Of a DNA stretch of 64,000 nucleotides, positions 9,215-21,706 are shown piece after piece. Position numbers and translations under genes: made by a program. The notes below the pieces were generated by a model. That model saw nothing but the letters and a program-made list of their open reading frames with translations. It did not search any database and was not told where the DNA came from. The DNA is from Streptomyces sp. MMG1533 (GTDB taxonomy: Bacteria; Actinomycetota; Actinomycetes; Streptomycetales; Streptomycetaceae), in the NCBI RefSeq assembly GCF_001279775.1, contig NZ_LGDG01000041.1:1-64000 (forward strand). The letters are read 5' to 3'. Each line of letters starts with the position of its first letter. Position 1 is the first letter of the stretch.

Positions 9215-10024
9215 TCAGTGGCTGTTGGTCAGCGACTTCGCGGACACCGGGAAGTCGAAGTAGGTGTCCGGGTAGGCCTCGGGCTTGTAGGTGTAGTGCC
9301 ACCACTCCTCGGCGAGGTTCACGAAGCCGAGGTCCTCCAGGGTGCTCTTGAGGAGCAGCCGGTTGGCCCGCTGCTCTCCCTCGATGCGCGGGTCGAGGGT
9401 GTGCGAGAGGGTGTCGAAGCAGTCGAACCCGGTGCCCATGTCGACGGAGTTGTCCGGGAAGCGTTCGCTCTTGGGGGCGTAACAGGGCACCAGGGGCTCT
9501 CCCGGGACGTACGGCCTGGTCGGTTTCGCAGGGAGCTTCACGATCGTGAGGTCCATGGTCGAGCCGCGGCTGTGGCCGGATTTCTCGGCGATGTAACCGT
9601 CCTCGAACAGACGGGTCTTGTCGACGTCCGGGTAGAACTCGCCCTTCATGGCCTGGTCGTCGAGGTCCTTCGCCCAGCGCACGAAGTGGTTCACGGCTCG
9701 CTGCGGCCGGTAGCAGTCGTACACCTTGAGGGTGTAGCCCCGGCTCAGGAGGCTCACCTGGGCCCGGTGGAGCGCTTCGGCGGCGGGGCGGGTGAGGATG
9801 CAGATCGGTTGCCGGTAGCCGTCGATGCGCTCGCCGACGAAGTTGTGCGGGGTGAAGTAGCGCATCTCCTGGAGGATCGTCGGGTCCACGGTTCTCAGTG
9901 CCACGAAGTCCTCCGGCGCCTTGGGGTCGGTGCTCGCCCGGGCGGTGGCGGAGGTGGCGGTCACGGCCAGCAAGGCGGCGAACACGGCGACCAGCCTGCG
10001 TACTGCGCTCGTATGACGTGTCAT
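9215..10024 (-). CDS. Secreted VanX-type D-alanyl-D-alanine dipeptidase (M15)
   Basis: A 269-residue zinc dipeptidase of the VanX/DdpX family. The N-terminus is a signal peptide (MTRHTSAVRRLVAVFAALLA then an AxA-like cleavage region), so it is exported. The zinc site is SGHSRGSTMDLT (His and Asp ligands) plus EEWWHYT (catalytic Glu and third His ligand). These match the family SxHxxGxAxD and ExxWH motifs. The ATG at 10024 follows GGAG at 5 bp; a 105-residue upstream extension of the frame lacks secretion logic and a ribosome site. Exported VanX-like enzymes usually have peptidoglycan or nutrient-scavenging roles, not vancomycin resistance, and no vanHA is nearby. Confidence 0.9.
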   Translation of the reverse strand: MTRHTSAVRRLVAVFAALLAVTATSATARASTDPKAPEDFVALRTVDPTILQEMRYFTPHNFVGERIDGYRQPICILTRPAAEALHRAQVSLLSRGYTLKVYDCYRPQRAVNHFVRWAKDLDDQAMKGEFYPDVDKTRLFEDGYIAEKSGHSRGSTMDLTIVKLPAKPTRPYVPGEPLVPCYAPKSERFPDNSVDMGTGFDCFDTLSHTLDPRIEGEQRANRLLLKSTLEDLGFVNLAEEWWHYTYKPEAYPDTYFDFPVSAKSLTNSH

Positions 10025-10100
10025 GTCTCCTGCATCTATCAGGAGTGTGTTCCACCGGGGAAGCGGTCGGATGCAGTTCACCTCGAAAGCAGCACCGTGA

Positions 10101-10152
10101 CCACGGGTCTGCCCATGAGACGCCGGGCCTGCCCATGAGACGCCACCCGTGG
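10101..10152. repeat. Inverted repeat enclosing two direct repeats
   Basis: CCACGGGT (10101-10108) and ACCCGTGG (10145-10152) are perfect inverted arms. Between them the 16-mer CTGCCCATGAGACGCC occurs twice (10109-10124 and 10129-10144) with a 20-bp period. The element lies between the divergent VanX-like and DUF35 genes and could be a regulatory site or a stem-loop. Confidence 0.6.
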
Positions 10153-10158
10153 CACACT

Positions 10159-10175
10159 TCTGACGTTCCGTCAGA
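10159..10175. promoter_or_regulatory. TetR-type operator-like palindrome before the DUF35 gene
   Basis: TCTGACG-TTC-CGTCAGA is a perfect 7-bp inverted repeat with a 3-bp spacer, ending 20 bp before the TTG start of the DUF35 gene. TGACG/CGTCA palindromes of this size are typical of TetR-family operators controlling acyl-CoA and steroid genes in actinomycetes. No regulator gene is adjacent, so the cognate protein would be encoded elsewhere. Confidence 0.55.
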
Positions 10176-10195
10176 TTCGGTGTCGGGGAGGGGCC

Positions 10196-10642
10196 TTGTC
10201 GCGTACGCCTACACCTGTGGTCGCCGGGTGGTTCACCGGCGACGGGGACGACTTCAGACTGCTGGGAACCCGCTGCCGCGCCTGCGCTTCGGTCTTCTTC
10301 CCCCGTGAGGAGACCCACTGCCGCAATCCCGGGTGCCACGGCGGCGATCTGGAGGTGGTCCCGCTGTCCCGACGCGGGCGCGTCTGGTCGTACACCGACA
10401 GCCGGTACCGGCCTCCGTCACCCTATGTGACCGATCCGGAACTTCCGTGGGAGCCGTGCGCGTTGATCGCTGTGGAGCTGGAGGCAGAGCGGATGGTGGT
10501 ACTGGGACAGGCAGTCCCCGGGGTCACCGTCGCCGATCTGGCGGTGGGCATGGAGGTGGAGGTCGTGCCCGGCGTGCTCCATGAGGACGCGGAGACGATC
10601 TGGACGACCTGGCAGTGGCGGCCGACGGAGGTGACGGCGTGA
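10196..10642 (+). CDS. DUF35 OB-fold/zinc-ribbon protein, partner of the lipid-transfer thiolase
   Basis: A 148-residue protein with the DUF35 arrangement: an N-terminal rubredoxin-like zinc ribbon (CRACASVFFP ... CRNPGC) followed by an OB fold. In actinobacteria such proteins pair with Ltp2-type thiolases to make a retro-aldolase or thiolase complex acting on CoA-bound side chains, for example of sterols. The start is TTG after GGGAGGGG; the next gene starts inside this one's stop codon, a strong sign of a stoichiometric complex. A palindromic operator lies just upstream. Confidence 0.85.
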   Translation: MSRTPTPVVAGWFTGDGDDFRLLGTRCRACASVFFPREETHCRNPGCHGGDLEVVPLSRRGRVWSYTDSRYRPPSPYVTDPELPWEPCALIAVELEAERMVVLGQAVPGVTVADLAVGMEVEVVPGVLHEDAETIWTTWQWRPTEVTA

Positions 10643-11829
10643 CAGGTGAGGTGGCGGTGCTCGGCGCCGGCATGCACCCGTGGGGGAAGTGGGGACGCGG
10701 TTTCGTCTCGTACGGAGTTGTGGCGGCCCGCGCGGCGCTTGCCGATGCCGGTCTGGACTGGCGGGAGGTCGGCTCGATCGTCGGCGCGGACACCGTACGT
10801 GGCGGCTATCCGGGGTATGTGGCCGGGGCGACGTTCGCGAAGGCACTGGGCTGGCAGGGGGCGCGGGTCACGAGCGTGTACGCCGCGTGCGCGTCGGGTG
10901 CGCAGGCCGTCAACACCGCGCGCGGGCAGATACTTTCAGGCCTCGCGGATGTCGTGCTCGTGGTCGGCGCCGACGCCGCGCCGAAGGGGTTCTTCCGTCC
11001 CGCGGGCGGAGACCGGCCCGATGATCCGGACTGGTTGCGCTTCCGGGTGCTCGGAGCGACCAACCCCACCTACTTCGGGCTGTACGCCCGTCGGCGGATG
11101 GCTGTGCACGGGGACACGACGGAGGACTTCGCACAGGTCAAGGTGAAGAACTCCGCCCTGGGCGCGCTGAATCCCTACGCCCGCTATCGCAAGCGGGTCA
11201 CCGCCGAGGAGGTCGCCGCCTCCGCCGTGGTCGCCGATCCGCTGCGGCTGCTCGACATCTGCGCGACCTCGGACGGCGGATCGGCCCTGGTGCTGTCCAG
11301 CATGGAGTTCGCGCGCCGGCACGGAGTGGCGGATCCGGTGCGCATCCGGGCCGTGTCCACCGTGACACCGCGATACCCCAGCACCGTGCTGGACCTGCCG
11401 GACATCGCGACGGACTCCGCGGTGGCGGCCGGGCCCGCCGCCGAGACCTTCCGGGCGTCCATCGCACGGGCGGCCTACGAGGAGGCCGGCATCGGGCCCG
11501 AGGATCTCTCCGTCGCGGAGGTGTACGACCTGTCCACCGCCCTGGAGTTGCAGTGGTACGAGGACCTGGGCCTGTGCGGGGAGGGCGAGGGGGCGAAGCT
11601 GCTGCGGGAAGGCGCGACGACCCTGGGCGGGCGCATACCGGTCAACACGAGCGGTGGGCTAGCTTCCTTCGGGGAGGCGGTGCCGGCGCAGGCGATCGCC
11701 CAGGTCTGCGAAGTGACCTGGCAGTTGAGAGGTACTGCGGGTGACCGGCAGGTCGCGAACGCGCGCGTGGGGGCCACGGCGAACCAGGGGCTGTTCGGGC
11801 ACGGGTCGGCGGTGATCGCGGTGCGGTGA
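10639..11829 (+). CDS. Lipid-transfer protein/thiolase-like enzyme (SCP-x/Ltp2 family)
   Basis: A 396-residue thiolase-superfamily protein. The nucleophilic cysteine is in VYAACASGAQA (about residue 84), and the C-terminal GLFGHGSAVIAV segment matches the family's last catalytic loop. The GTG at 10639 overlaps the TGA of the DUF35 gene (GTGA) with GGAGG before it, so the frame's earlier ATG at 10615 is not used. Members of the Ltp2 subgroup cleave hydroxyacyl-CoA side chains by retro-aldol chemistry together with a DUF35 partner, as the neighbour suggests. A CoA substrate is likely but its identity is unknown; no beta-oxidation genes follow. Confidence 0.85.
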   Translation: MTGEVAVLGAGMHPWGKWGRGFVSYGVVAARAALADAGLDWREVGSIVGADTVRGGYPGYVAGATFAKALGWQGARVTSVYAACASGAQAVNTARGQILSGLADVVLVVGADAAPKGFFRPAGGDRPDDPDWLRFRVLGATNPTYFGLYARRRMAVHGDTTEDFAQVKVKNSALGALNPYARYRKRVTAEEVAASAVVADPLRLLDICATSDGGSALVLSSMEFARRHGVADPVRIRAVSTVTPRYPSTVLDLPDIATDSAVAAGPAAETFRASIARAAYEEAGIGPEDLSVAEVYDLSTALELQWYEDLGLCGEGEGAKLLREGATTLGGRIPVNTSGGLASFGEAVPAQAIAQVCEVTWQLRGTAGDRQVANARVGATANQGLFGHGSAVIAVR

Positions 11830-11976
11830 GGGACGAGCGGCCGGAGTCCGGGCGGGGCGCGGAGTGGACCAGAGACCGCAAGGGCTTTCCCGTACGCTGC
11901 GTGACCGTCCGGGAATCCTGCGTGAACGTCGCATGAACTGGGCCTGGGCCTGCGTCGGCAGCGACATCATGCTCCC

Positions 11977-13602
11977 GTGCACTCCTGGACGGATACTCTC
12001 CGCTTCGCCTTCCAGCCGGTGGTCAATCTGACGACCGGCGGAGTCGCAGGGCTGGAGATACTCGCCCGCCCGGAGACCGGGGACATCCTGGCCGAGGCCC
12101 GTCGTGACCCCGAACTCGACGGTCGGCTTGCGGTGTTGGCGGTCCGCTCGGCGGCTCGCAGGGAGACTCTGCTGCCGCTGCACGTCAACGTGTTCGCGGG
12201 CACGCTTGCCGACCTCGGCGGGCTCACCCCGCTGCACGACGCCGTGCGCCGGGCAGGGCGGCTGCCGTGGGAGGTGACGATCGACGTCGGCCCGCCGTAC
12301 ACCCACGTACCGCAGCAAGCCCTGTTGGAGGCGCTGGACGGACTGCGGGAGCAGGGGTTCCGGATCAGTGCGGACGGCGTCGGCGACGGGGACGTGCCGC
12401 TGCGGCTCCTCGCCGACATCGCGCCCGACCTGGTGAAACTCGACGCCTCACTCCTTGCCCGGCCGGCGGCGGTGCGGGCGATGCGGACCCTGTGCGACGA
12501 GCTCGGTGCGCTGCTGTGCGTCGAAGGCGTGGAGACCGAACTGCAGTGCGCCGCCGCGCTGTCGGCCGGCGCACAGCTCGCGCAGGGCCAGTTGCTCGCG
12601 CCGCCGTCCAGACTGCCGGCCGCGGACGTATACGTTCCGCCCCGCTCCCCCGGCGTCGTCGAGGCACCGCGTTCGGGGCCGACGGTGCGGGAGTTCGTAC
12701 GACCCGCCGCACTGCTGCCCGCCACCGCGTCGGCGAGCCAGGTGCGGGCGCTGCTGACCGGCACGCCGGACGTGTCCGGGGTACTGCTCGTGGACCGGAA
12801 CGGCGTACCCGTGCGGTCGGTGCACCGGTCCCGCTTCCTGCTGTCCATGTCGGGGCGCTACGGGCATGCCCTGTACGCCGATCGGCCCGCGGCCAAGCTC
12901 GGCGACCTGCCCAGGACGGTGGGCGTCGACGCCACCGCGTGGGAGGTCCTGGACGTGGTGGCCGTCGGTGACCGGGACCGTACGTCGGACGACGTGGCTG
13001 TCGTCGACCGGTACGGCCGGTGCGTGGGCGTCGTACGGCTCGCGGACCTCGTACGAGCCCTGGCGGAGAACCGGGTCGAGGAGGCGGCCGGGCTCAACCC
13101 GCTGACCCGGCTGCCCGGTTCGGATGCGATCACCGGTGAGGTGGACCGGCGGATCGCGAACGGGCGGACGTTCGCCCTGAGCTGGCTGGACGTGGACCAC
13201 TTCAAGCAGGTCAACGACGGGGCCGGGTTCGCGGCCGGCGACGAGCTGATCCGGTCCGTGGGGCGGGCACTTCTGCACGCGGTGTCCGGCAGTGCGCGGG
13301 TGGGTCACATCGGCGGGGACGACTTCCTGGTGCTCGCGGATCCGGAGGGGCTGGAACCGCTCGCCGCCTCAGTGCTGGACGTCCCCTGGTCGGCGGGCGG
13401 GCGTCCCGTCACCCTGTCCCTGGCCACGGTGCTGTGCGTGCCGGGCAGTGTGACCGATCATCGGGAAGCGGCGGCCTGTCTTGCACCGCTCAAACAGGCC
13501 GCGAAGTCGCTGAGCGGGGCGAGTTGGGTGCTGGGCCGCGCCGGGCTGCCGGGGCACGAGATCCGTCGGGGATCGGGAGCGGAGACTGTGCGGGCGGGAT
13601 AG
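11977..13602 (+). CDS. EAL-CBS-GGDEF protein with degenerate EAL domain (c-di-GMP related)
   Basis: A 541-residue soluble protein: EAL domain at about 1-215, a CBS pair at about 240-355, GGDEF at about 365-515. The EAL domain keeps LEIL for the EAL motif, a VNVFAG asparagine, VKLD lysine and VEGVET glutamate. However, the metal-binding DD motif reads ADGVGDGD (second Asp replaced by Gly) and the ELTE glutamate is Asp (EVTID), so phosphodiesterase activity is probably lost. The GGDEF domain has DVDHFKQVND and GGDDF (446-450), close to the active consensus. The CBS pair suggests adenine-nucleotide sensing. Start is GTG with no clear ribosome site. No membrane segments. Confidence 0.85.
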   Translation: MHSWTDTLRFAFQPVVNLTTGGVAGLEILARPETGDILAEARRDPELDGRLAVLAVRSAARRETLLPLHVNVFAGTLADLGGLTPLHDAVRRAGRLPWEVTIDVGPPYTHVPQQALLEALDGLREQGFRISADGVGDGDVPLRLLADIAPDLVKLDASLLARPAAVRAMRTLCDELGALLCVEGVETELQCAAALSAGAQLAQGQLLAPPSRLPAADVYVPPRSPGVVEAPRSGPTVREFVRPAALLPATASASQVRALLTGTPDVSGVLLVDRNGVPVRSVHRSRFLLSMSGRYGHALYADRPAAKLGDLPRTVGVDATAWEVLDVVAVGDRDRTSDDVAVVDRYGRCVGVVRLADLVRALAENRVEEAAGLNPLTRLPGSDAITGEVDRRIANGRTFALSWLDVDHFKQVNDGAGFAAGDELIRSVGRALLHAVSGSARVGHIGGDDFLVLADPEGLEPLAASVLDVPWSAGGRPVTLSLATVLCVPGSVTDHREAAACLAPLKQAAKSLSGASWVLGRAGLPGHEIRRGSGAETVRAG

Positions 13603-14151
13603 TCGGGGTGGAGACCGGGCGAGCCGTCGGCACAGTCAGATGGCGCCGGCGGTGGAACGAGGCTGAGCGCCACCCGCAACCGTCCCTGAGGCCCCGAGGG
13701 AGCCCCGGCCGTCATTCCCCACCTCGGGCGGACATCGAGGGGTGACAACGCCGCCTGCGGCCGTCCTCACAGGGTGATGCCGGAATCCTGGCGTCCCCTT
13801 CAACTCCGAGCGCAGAAGACCGCCGGAGCGTTCACACCCCCGCCGTCAAGGCTGGGCCACAGGCCCCTCAACCGTTGCCGTCGGCGACCTTGACGCTCCC
13901 TGGACGCCGGTGAACACTTCCGGTGTCAGTCGACATCGCCGTACATTCTCGGCGTATTCAGGCACTGCGCCGCGCGGGCCCACCTGAGCCGAGGCCCGTA
14001 CCCCCATGGGCGATTCGGCTGCGACGGCACGCTCGTCGCGGACACCGGGCGGGGCGCGGGACTCTCCCTGCCCTCGGCTGTTCGCCAAGGGAACCGCACC
14101 CTGCACGGAGGACCGGGGCCGATCGTCCCGGGCCAGGGCCTAGGAGCCGCC
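13603..14151. other. 549-bp intergenic region before glpF
   Basis: No convincing coding sequence was found on either strand; open frames here lack ribosome sites and family-like sequence. A possible promoter is TTGACG (13890-13895), 17 bp, then AACACT (13913-13918), which would give glpF a leader of about 225 nt. In other Streptomyces the gylR repressor gene precedes the glycerol operon; nothing resembling it is here. Confidence 0.4.
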
Positions 14152-14901
14152 ATGAGCAACGGAGACATTTTCGTCGGCGAAGTCATCGGCACCGCCATCC
14201 TGATCCTGTTCGGCGCCGGCGTCTGCGCCGCCGTCACCCTGAGATATTCCAAGGCGAGGGCCTCGGGATGGATCGTGATCGCGTTCGGCTGGGGATTCGG
14301 GGTGCTGGCGGGCGCGTACACCGCCGCTCCCCTCTCCGGCGGGCACCTCAACCCGGCCGTCACGCTCGGCATCGCCGTCGACACCGGTGAGTGGGGCAAG
14401 GTCTGGGTCTATCTGCTGGGCCAGATGGTCGGCGCCATGCTCGGCGCCGTCCTGTGCTATCTCACCTACTTCGCCCAGTTCCAGGCCAATGTCCGGGAGA
14501 CGGGCACCACGGAGGGCACGGCGGAGGATCCGCTGCCGACGCTGGGCGTCTTCTCCACCATCCCGGAGATCCGGAACCCGGTCGCCAACCTGATCACCGA
14601 GATCATCGCGACGGTCGCTCTCGTCCTGCCGATCCTCGCCTTCGGGCTGACCACAGGGCTGGGTGAGTCCGGGACCCTCGTGCTGATCGTCTCGCTGCTG
14701 GTCGTCGGCATCGGTCTCTCCCTCGGCGGGCCCACCGGTTATGCCATCAACCCGGCGCGCGACCTCGGCCCACGCATCGTGCACACCTTCCTGCCGATCC
14801 CGAACAAGGGCACCTCGGACTGGGGTTACGCCTGGATCCCGGTCGTCGGCCCGCTGATCGGCGGAGCGCTCGCGGGTCTCCTCTACAACGCAGCCTTCTG
14901 A
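14152..14901 (+). CDS. glpF: Glycerol uptake facilitator (aquaglyceroporin)
   Basis: A 249-residue inner-membrane MIP channel that lets glycerol diffuse into the cell. Both NPA boxes are present, HLNPAVT in the first half and [10 protein letters not shown] in the second; the Asp after the second NPA box is the hallmark of glycerol-conducting members as opposed to water channels. Six hydrophobic helices can be traced. The ATG follows AGGAG at 7 bp. glpK begins 53 bp downstream, so uptake and trapping by phosphorylation are encoded together. Confidence 0.95.
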   Translation: MSNGDIFVGEVIGTAILILFGAGVCAAVTLRYSKARASGWIVIAFGWGFGVLAGAYTAAPLSGGHLNPAVTLGIAVDTGEWGKVWVYLLGQMVGAMLGAVLCYLTYFAQFQANVRETGTTEGTAEDPLPTLGVFSTIPEIRNPVANLITEIIATVALVLPILAFGLTTGLGESGTLVLIVSLLVVGIGLSLGGPTGYAINPARDLGPRIVHTFLPIPNKGTSDWGYAWIPVVGPLIGGALAGLLYNAAF

Positions 14902-14954
14902 GCAGCTTCCCAGCAGCTTCGAGCAGCATTCTGAACCCAGCCCAAGGGGTAGCC

Positions 14955-16475
14955 ATGACGGACAACGCCGCCAAGTACGTCGCCGCAATCGACCAGGGCA
15001 CCACCTCCAGCCGCTGCATCGTCTTCGACCACAACGGCGCGATCGTCGCCGTCGACCAGCGCGAACACCGCCAGATCTTCCCCAAGCCGGGCTGGGTGGA
15101 GCACGACGCCACCGAGATCTGGTCCAAGGTGCAGGCCGTGGTCGCCGGGGCGATCGCCAAGGCCGGTCTGCGCGCGGACCAGCTCAGCGCGCTCGGGATC
15201 ACCAACCAGCGCGAGACGACAGTCCTGTGGGACCGCGCGACCGGCAAGCCCGTGCACAACGCCATCGTGTGGCAGGACACGCGGACCGCCGCGCTGTGCA
15301 ACCAACTGGGTGGCCCGGACGGGCAGGACCGTTTCCGCGAGCAGACCGGGCTGCCGCTGGCCAGCTACTTCTCCGGGCCCAAGGCGGCCTGGCTGCTCGA
15401 CAACGTGCCCGGCCTCAGGGCGCGCGCCGAGCGCGGCGAGATCGCCTTCGGCACCATCGACTCCTGGCTGATCTGGAACCTCACCGGCGGCACGGACGGC
15501 GGGCGGCACGTCACCGACGTGACCAACGCCGGGCGGACCATGCTGATGAACCTTGAGACCCTCCAGTGGGACGCCTCCATCCTGTCCGCCATGAACGTGC
15601 CCGAGGCCGTCCTGCCCGAGATCAGGTCGTCCGCCGAGGTGTACGGCACGGCGGTCGGCCAACTCGCGGGCGTGCCGGTCGCCTCGGCGCTGGGCGACCA
15701 GCAGGCGGCGGTGTTCGGGCAGGCCTGCTACGACGTGGGCACGGCGAAGAACACGTACGGCACGGGCAGCTTCCTGCTCCTCAACACCGGCAACCGGCCC
15801 GTGCCTTCGAAGAACGGCCTGCTGACGACGATGGGCTACAAGATCGGCAGTGAAGCGCCGGTGTACTGCCTGGAGGGGTCAATCGCCATAACGGGCGCAC
15901 TTGTTCAGTGGTTCCGGGACCAGCTCGGCATCATCCGTACCGCCGACGAGATCGAGTCCCTGGCGGCGAGCGTCGAGGACAACGGCGGCGCGTACATCGT
16001 GCCCGCGTTCTCCGGTCTGTACGCGCCGTACTGGCGTTCCGACGCGCGCGGTGTCGTCACCGGGCTCACCCGGTACGTCACCAAGGCGCATCTCGCGCGC
16101 GCGGTGCTGGAGGCGACCAGCTGGCAGACGCGGGAGGTCGTGGACGCCATGTTCCAGGACTCGGGGGTGCAGATCACCACTCTGAAGGTGGACGGCGGCA
16201 TGACGAAGAACAACCTCCTCATGCAGCACCAGGCGGACGTGCTGGACGTGCCGGTGATCCGGCCCAAGGTGTCCGAGACCACGTGTCTGGGCGCCGCGTA
16301 CGCGGCCGGCCTCGCCACGGGTGTGTGGAACGACCTGGACGAGCTCAAGACGCACTGGCAGAAGGACGTCGAATGGACGCCCGCCATGGAGGCACCGGTG
16401 CGCGATCGTGAGTACCACAACTGGCGCAAGGCCGTGGAGAAGAGCTTCGGCTGGCTGGAGGACGGCGAGAACTGA
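14955..16475 (+). CDS. glpK: Glycerol kinase
   Basis: A 506-residue FGGY-family kinase that converts glycerol plus ATP to glycerol-3-phosphate, trapping glycerol taken up by GlpF. The N-terminal DQGTTSSR phosphate-binding loop, the WQDTRT segment, and the C-terminal [11 protein letters not shown] and [15 protein letters not shown] motifs are intact. Length matches the family. It ends the operon: two stem-loops follow and the next gene is convergent, so glycerol-3-phosphate dehydrogenase (glpD) is not linked, unlike the usual Streptomyces gyl operon. Confidence 0.97.
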   Translation: MTDNAAKYVAAIDQGTTSSRCIVFDHNGAIVAVDQREHRQIFPKPGWVEHDATEIWSKVQAVVAGAIAKAGLRADQLSALGITNQRETTVLWDRATGKPVHNAIVWQDTRTAALCNQLGGPDGQDRFREQTGLPLASYFSGPKAAWLLDNVPGLRARAERGEIAFGTIDSWLIWNLTGGTDGGRHVTDVTNAGRTMLMNLETLQWDASILSAMNVPEAVLPEIRSSAEVYGTAVGQLAGVPVASALGDQQAAVFGQACYDVGTAKNTYGTGSFLLLNTGNRPVPSKNGLLTTMGYKIGSEAPVYCLEGSIAITGALVQWFRDQLGIIRTADEIESLAASVEDNGGAYIVPAFSGLYAPYWRSDARGVVTGLTRYVTKAHLARAVLEATSWQTREVVDAMFQDSGVQITTLKVDGGMTKNNLLMQHQADVLDVPVIRPKVSETTCLGAAYAAGLATGVWNDLDELKTHWQKDVEWTPAMEAPVRDREYHNWRKAVEKSFGWLEDGEN

Positions 16476-16484
16476 TCCCCACGC

Positions 16485-16571
16485 GCGCGTGGACGACAAC
16501 CAGGTCCACGCGCACGTGCGTTGCGCCCACGGACAGCGGCCCGTACCCCGGTCGGCGGGGGTACGGGCCGC
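16485..16571. terminator. Two consecutive hairpins between glpK and cvnD
   Basis: The first stem pairs GCGCGTGGAC (16485-16494) with GTCCACGCGC (16504-16513). The second pairs GCGGCCCGTACCCC (16536-16549) with GGGGTACGGGCCGC (16558-16571). They lie between convergent genes and can terminate both transcripts. Confidence 0.8.
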
Positions 16572-16578
16572 GCCCCTG

Positions 16579-17164
16579 TCACGTGGTGACGGTCTGGCGG
16601 CGCTCCGCCGCCTGCGTCATCGCGTGCCGGACCACGTCGACGAGGACCTGTTTGACGGACTCCCGGTCGCGGGCGTCGCACAGGACCAGGGGTACGCCGT
16701 CGTCGAGGTCGAGGGCCTGGCGTACGTCCTGGGCCGGATAACGAGCCGCTCCCTCGAAGCAGTTGATGCCGACGACGAAGGGGATGGAGCGCCGCTCGAA
16801 GTAGTCGACGGCGGCGAAGCAGTCCTCCAGACGGCGGGTGTCGGCGAGGACGACGGCACCGAGGGCGCCCTCGGAGAGCTCGTCCCACATGAACCAGAAC
16901 CGCTCCTGGCCGGGTGTGCCGAAGAGGTACAGCACCAGGTCCTCGCGCAGGGTGATGCGGCCGAAGTCCATGGCCACGGTGGTGGTGTGCTTGCCCGCCA
17001 CGCCACTCGTGTCGTCGACCGGGCGTCCTGCCTCGGTGAGCAGTTCCTCGGTGCGCAGCGGCCTGATCTCGCTGACCGCGCCGACGAGGGTGGTCTTGCC
17101 CACGCCGAATCCGCCGGCCACCAGGATCTTGAACGTGACGGGCTCGACCGGGGGGTTGCCGCGC

Positions 17165-17184
<20 letters not shown>
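16579..17184 (-). CDS. cvnD: Conservon GTPase-like ATP/GTP-binding protein (CvnD)
   Basis: A 201-residue small Ras/MglA-like GTP-binding protein, the fourth member of Streptomyces conservons, which work near a CvnA sensor at the membrane. The P-loop GGFGVGKTT is at residues 24-32; [11 protein letters not shown] is the switch II/G3 region, and GINCFEG takes the NKxD position in altered form. The ATG at 17184 follows AGGAG and starts 20 bp inside the 3' end of the 5-oxoprolinase gene. The partner genes cvnA-B-C are 5 kb upstream instead of directly adjacent, so the conservon is split and cvnD is probably now expressed with the oxoprolinase. Confidence 0.9.
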
Positions 17185-20806
<3,622 letters not shown>

Positions 20807-21091
20807 ATCCGTCTCCCCGATCGCACTGCTCGGCACCGTGTCTGCAGGCTGGTGGGGGACCTGCTGCAGATGGTCGTCGACGATGGTTCAGATCATATCG
20901 GGCGGGCTGGGTCAGTGCCTGGTCCGCACCCGGTGGCGGAGCGCCCCGGGCAAGGCTTGGTGTCCCCTTCAGCACGAAGACGTGATTGTCCACATGCCGC
21001 GATGGTTGCGCGGATGGTGAGAATATGGAGGCGGTTGTCAAGCAGGTCCCGTCGGGAGCCGAGGAAGAGATGGGTTACGCCCGCCGGCGTC

Positions 21092-21706
21092 GTCATCGCC
21101 TCCTCCACCTCCGGCTATCCGATGACCGACATGCAGACCGAGGCGGTCACGCCCGGCCGACTGGTCGTCGGCCACCCGTTCAACCCGACGTATCTGATCC
21201 CGCTCGTCGAGGTCGTCGGCGGGGAACGGACAGACCCGGAGACGGTGCGGTGGGCGTCCCGTTTCTACGAGGTGGCGGGCAAGTCCGTCATCACCATGGA
21301 CCGCGAGGTCCCCGGCTTCATCGCGAACCGGCTCCAGGAAGCCTTGTGGCGGGAGGCCCTGCACATGGTCGCGACTGGTGAGGCGACGGTCCGCGACATC
21401 GACCTGTCCATCACCGAGGGCCCTGGCCTGCGCTGGGCGGTCATGGGCCCGATGCTCACCTTCGCGCTCGCGGGCGGCGAGGGCGGCATGGCCCACATGC
21501 TCGACCACTTCGGGCCGTCCCTGAAGTCCCCGTGGACCAGGCTGGAGGCCCCGGAACTGGACAGGGCGCTCCACGACGCCGTGGTCGCCGGCTGCGACGA
21601 CGCCGCGGACGGCCGTACGATCGCCGATCTGGTCGCCGAACGCGACCGGGGCGTCATAGCGGTCCTGCGCTCCACCGGGCGCCTGCCCAGGGGCGGTGCC
21701 CAGTGA
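21092..21706 (+). pseudogene. 5'-truncated L-carnitine dehydrogenase
   Basis: The frame gives about 205 residues matching the C-terminal part of 3-hydroxyacyl-CoA-dehydrogenase-like L-carnitine dehydrogenases: IASSTSGYPMTDMQ, GHPFNPTYLIPLVEVVGG, and GFIANRLQEALWREALHMV. The roughly 115-residue N-terminal NAD-binding Rossmann domain (GxGxxG) is absent in every frame upstream, where sequence runs into the 5-oxoprolinase leader. The stop overlaps the next remnant's GTG (GTGA), the usual two-gene arrangement with a betainyl-CoA thioesterase. It lies on the opposite strand to the split conservon. Probably non-functional. Confidence 0.75.

Noticed and set aside
9215..10024. Vancomycin resistance cassette
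   Set aside because: Only a secreted VanX-like dipeptidase is present; vanH, vanA and a two-component system are absent.
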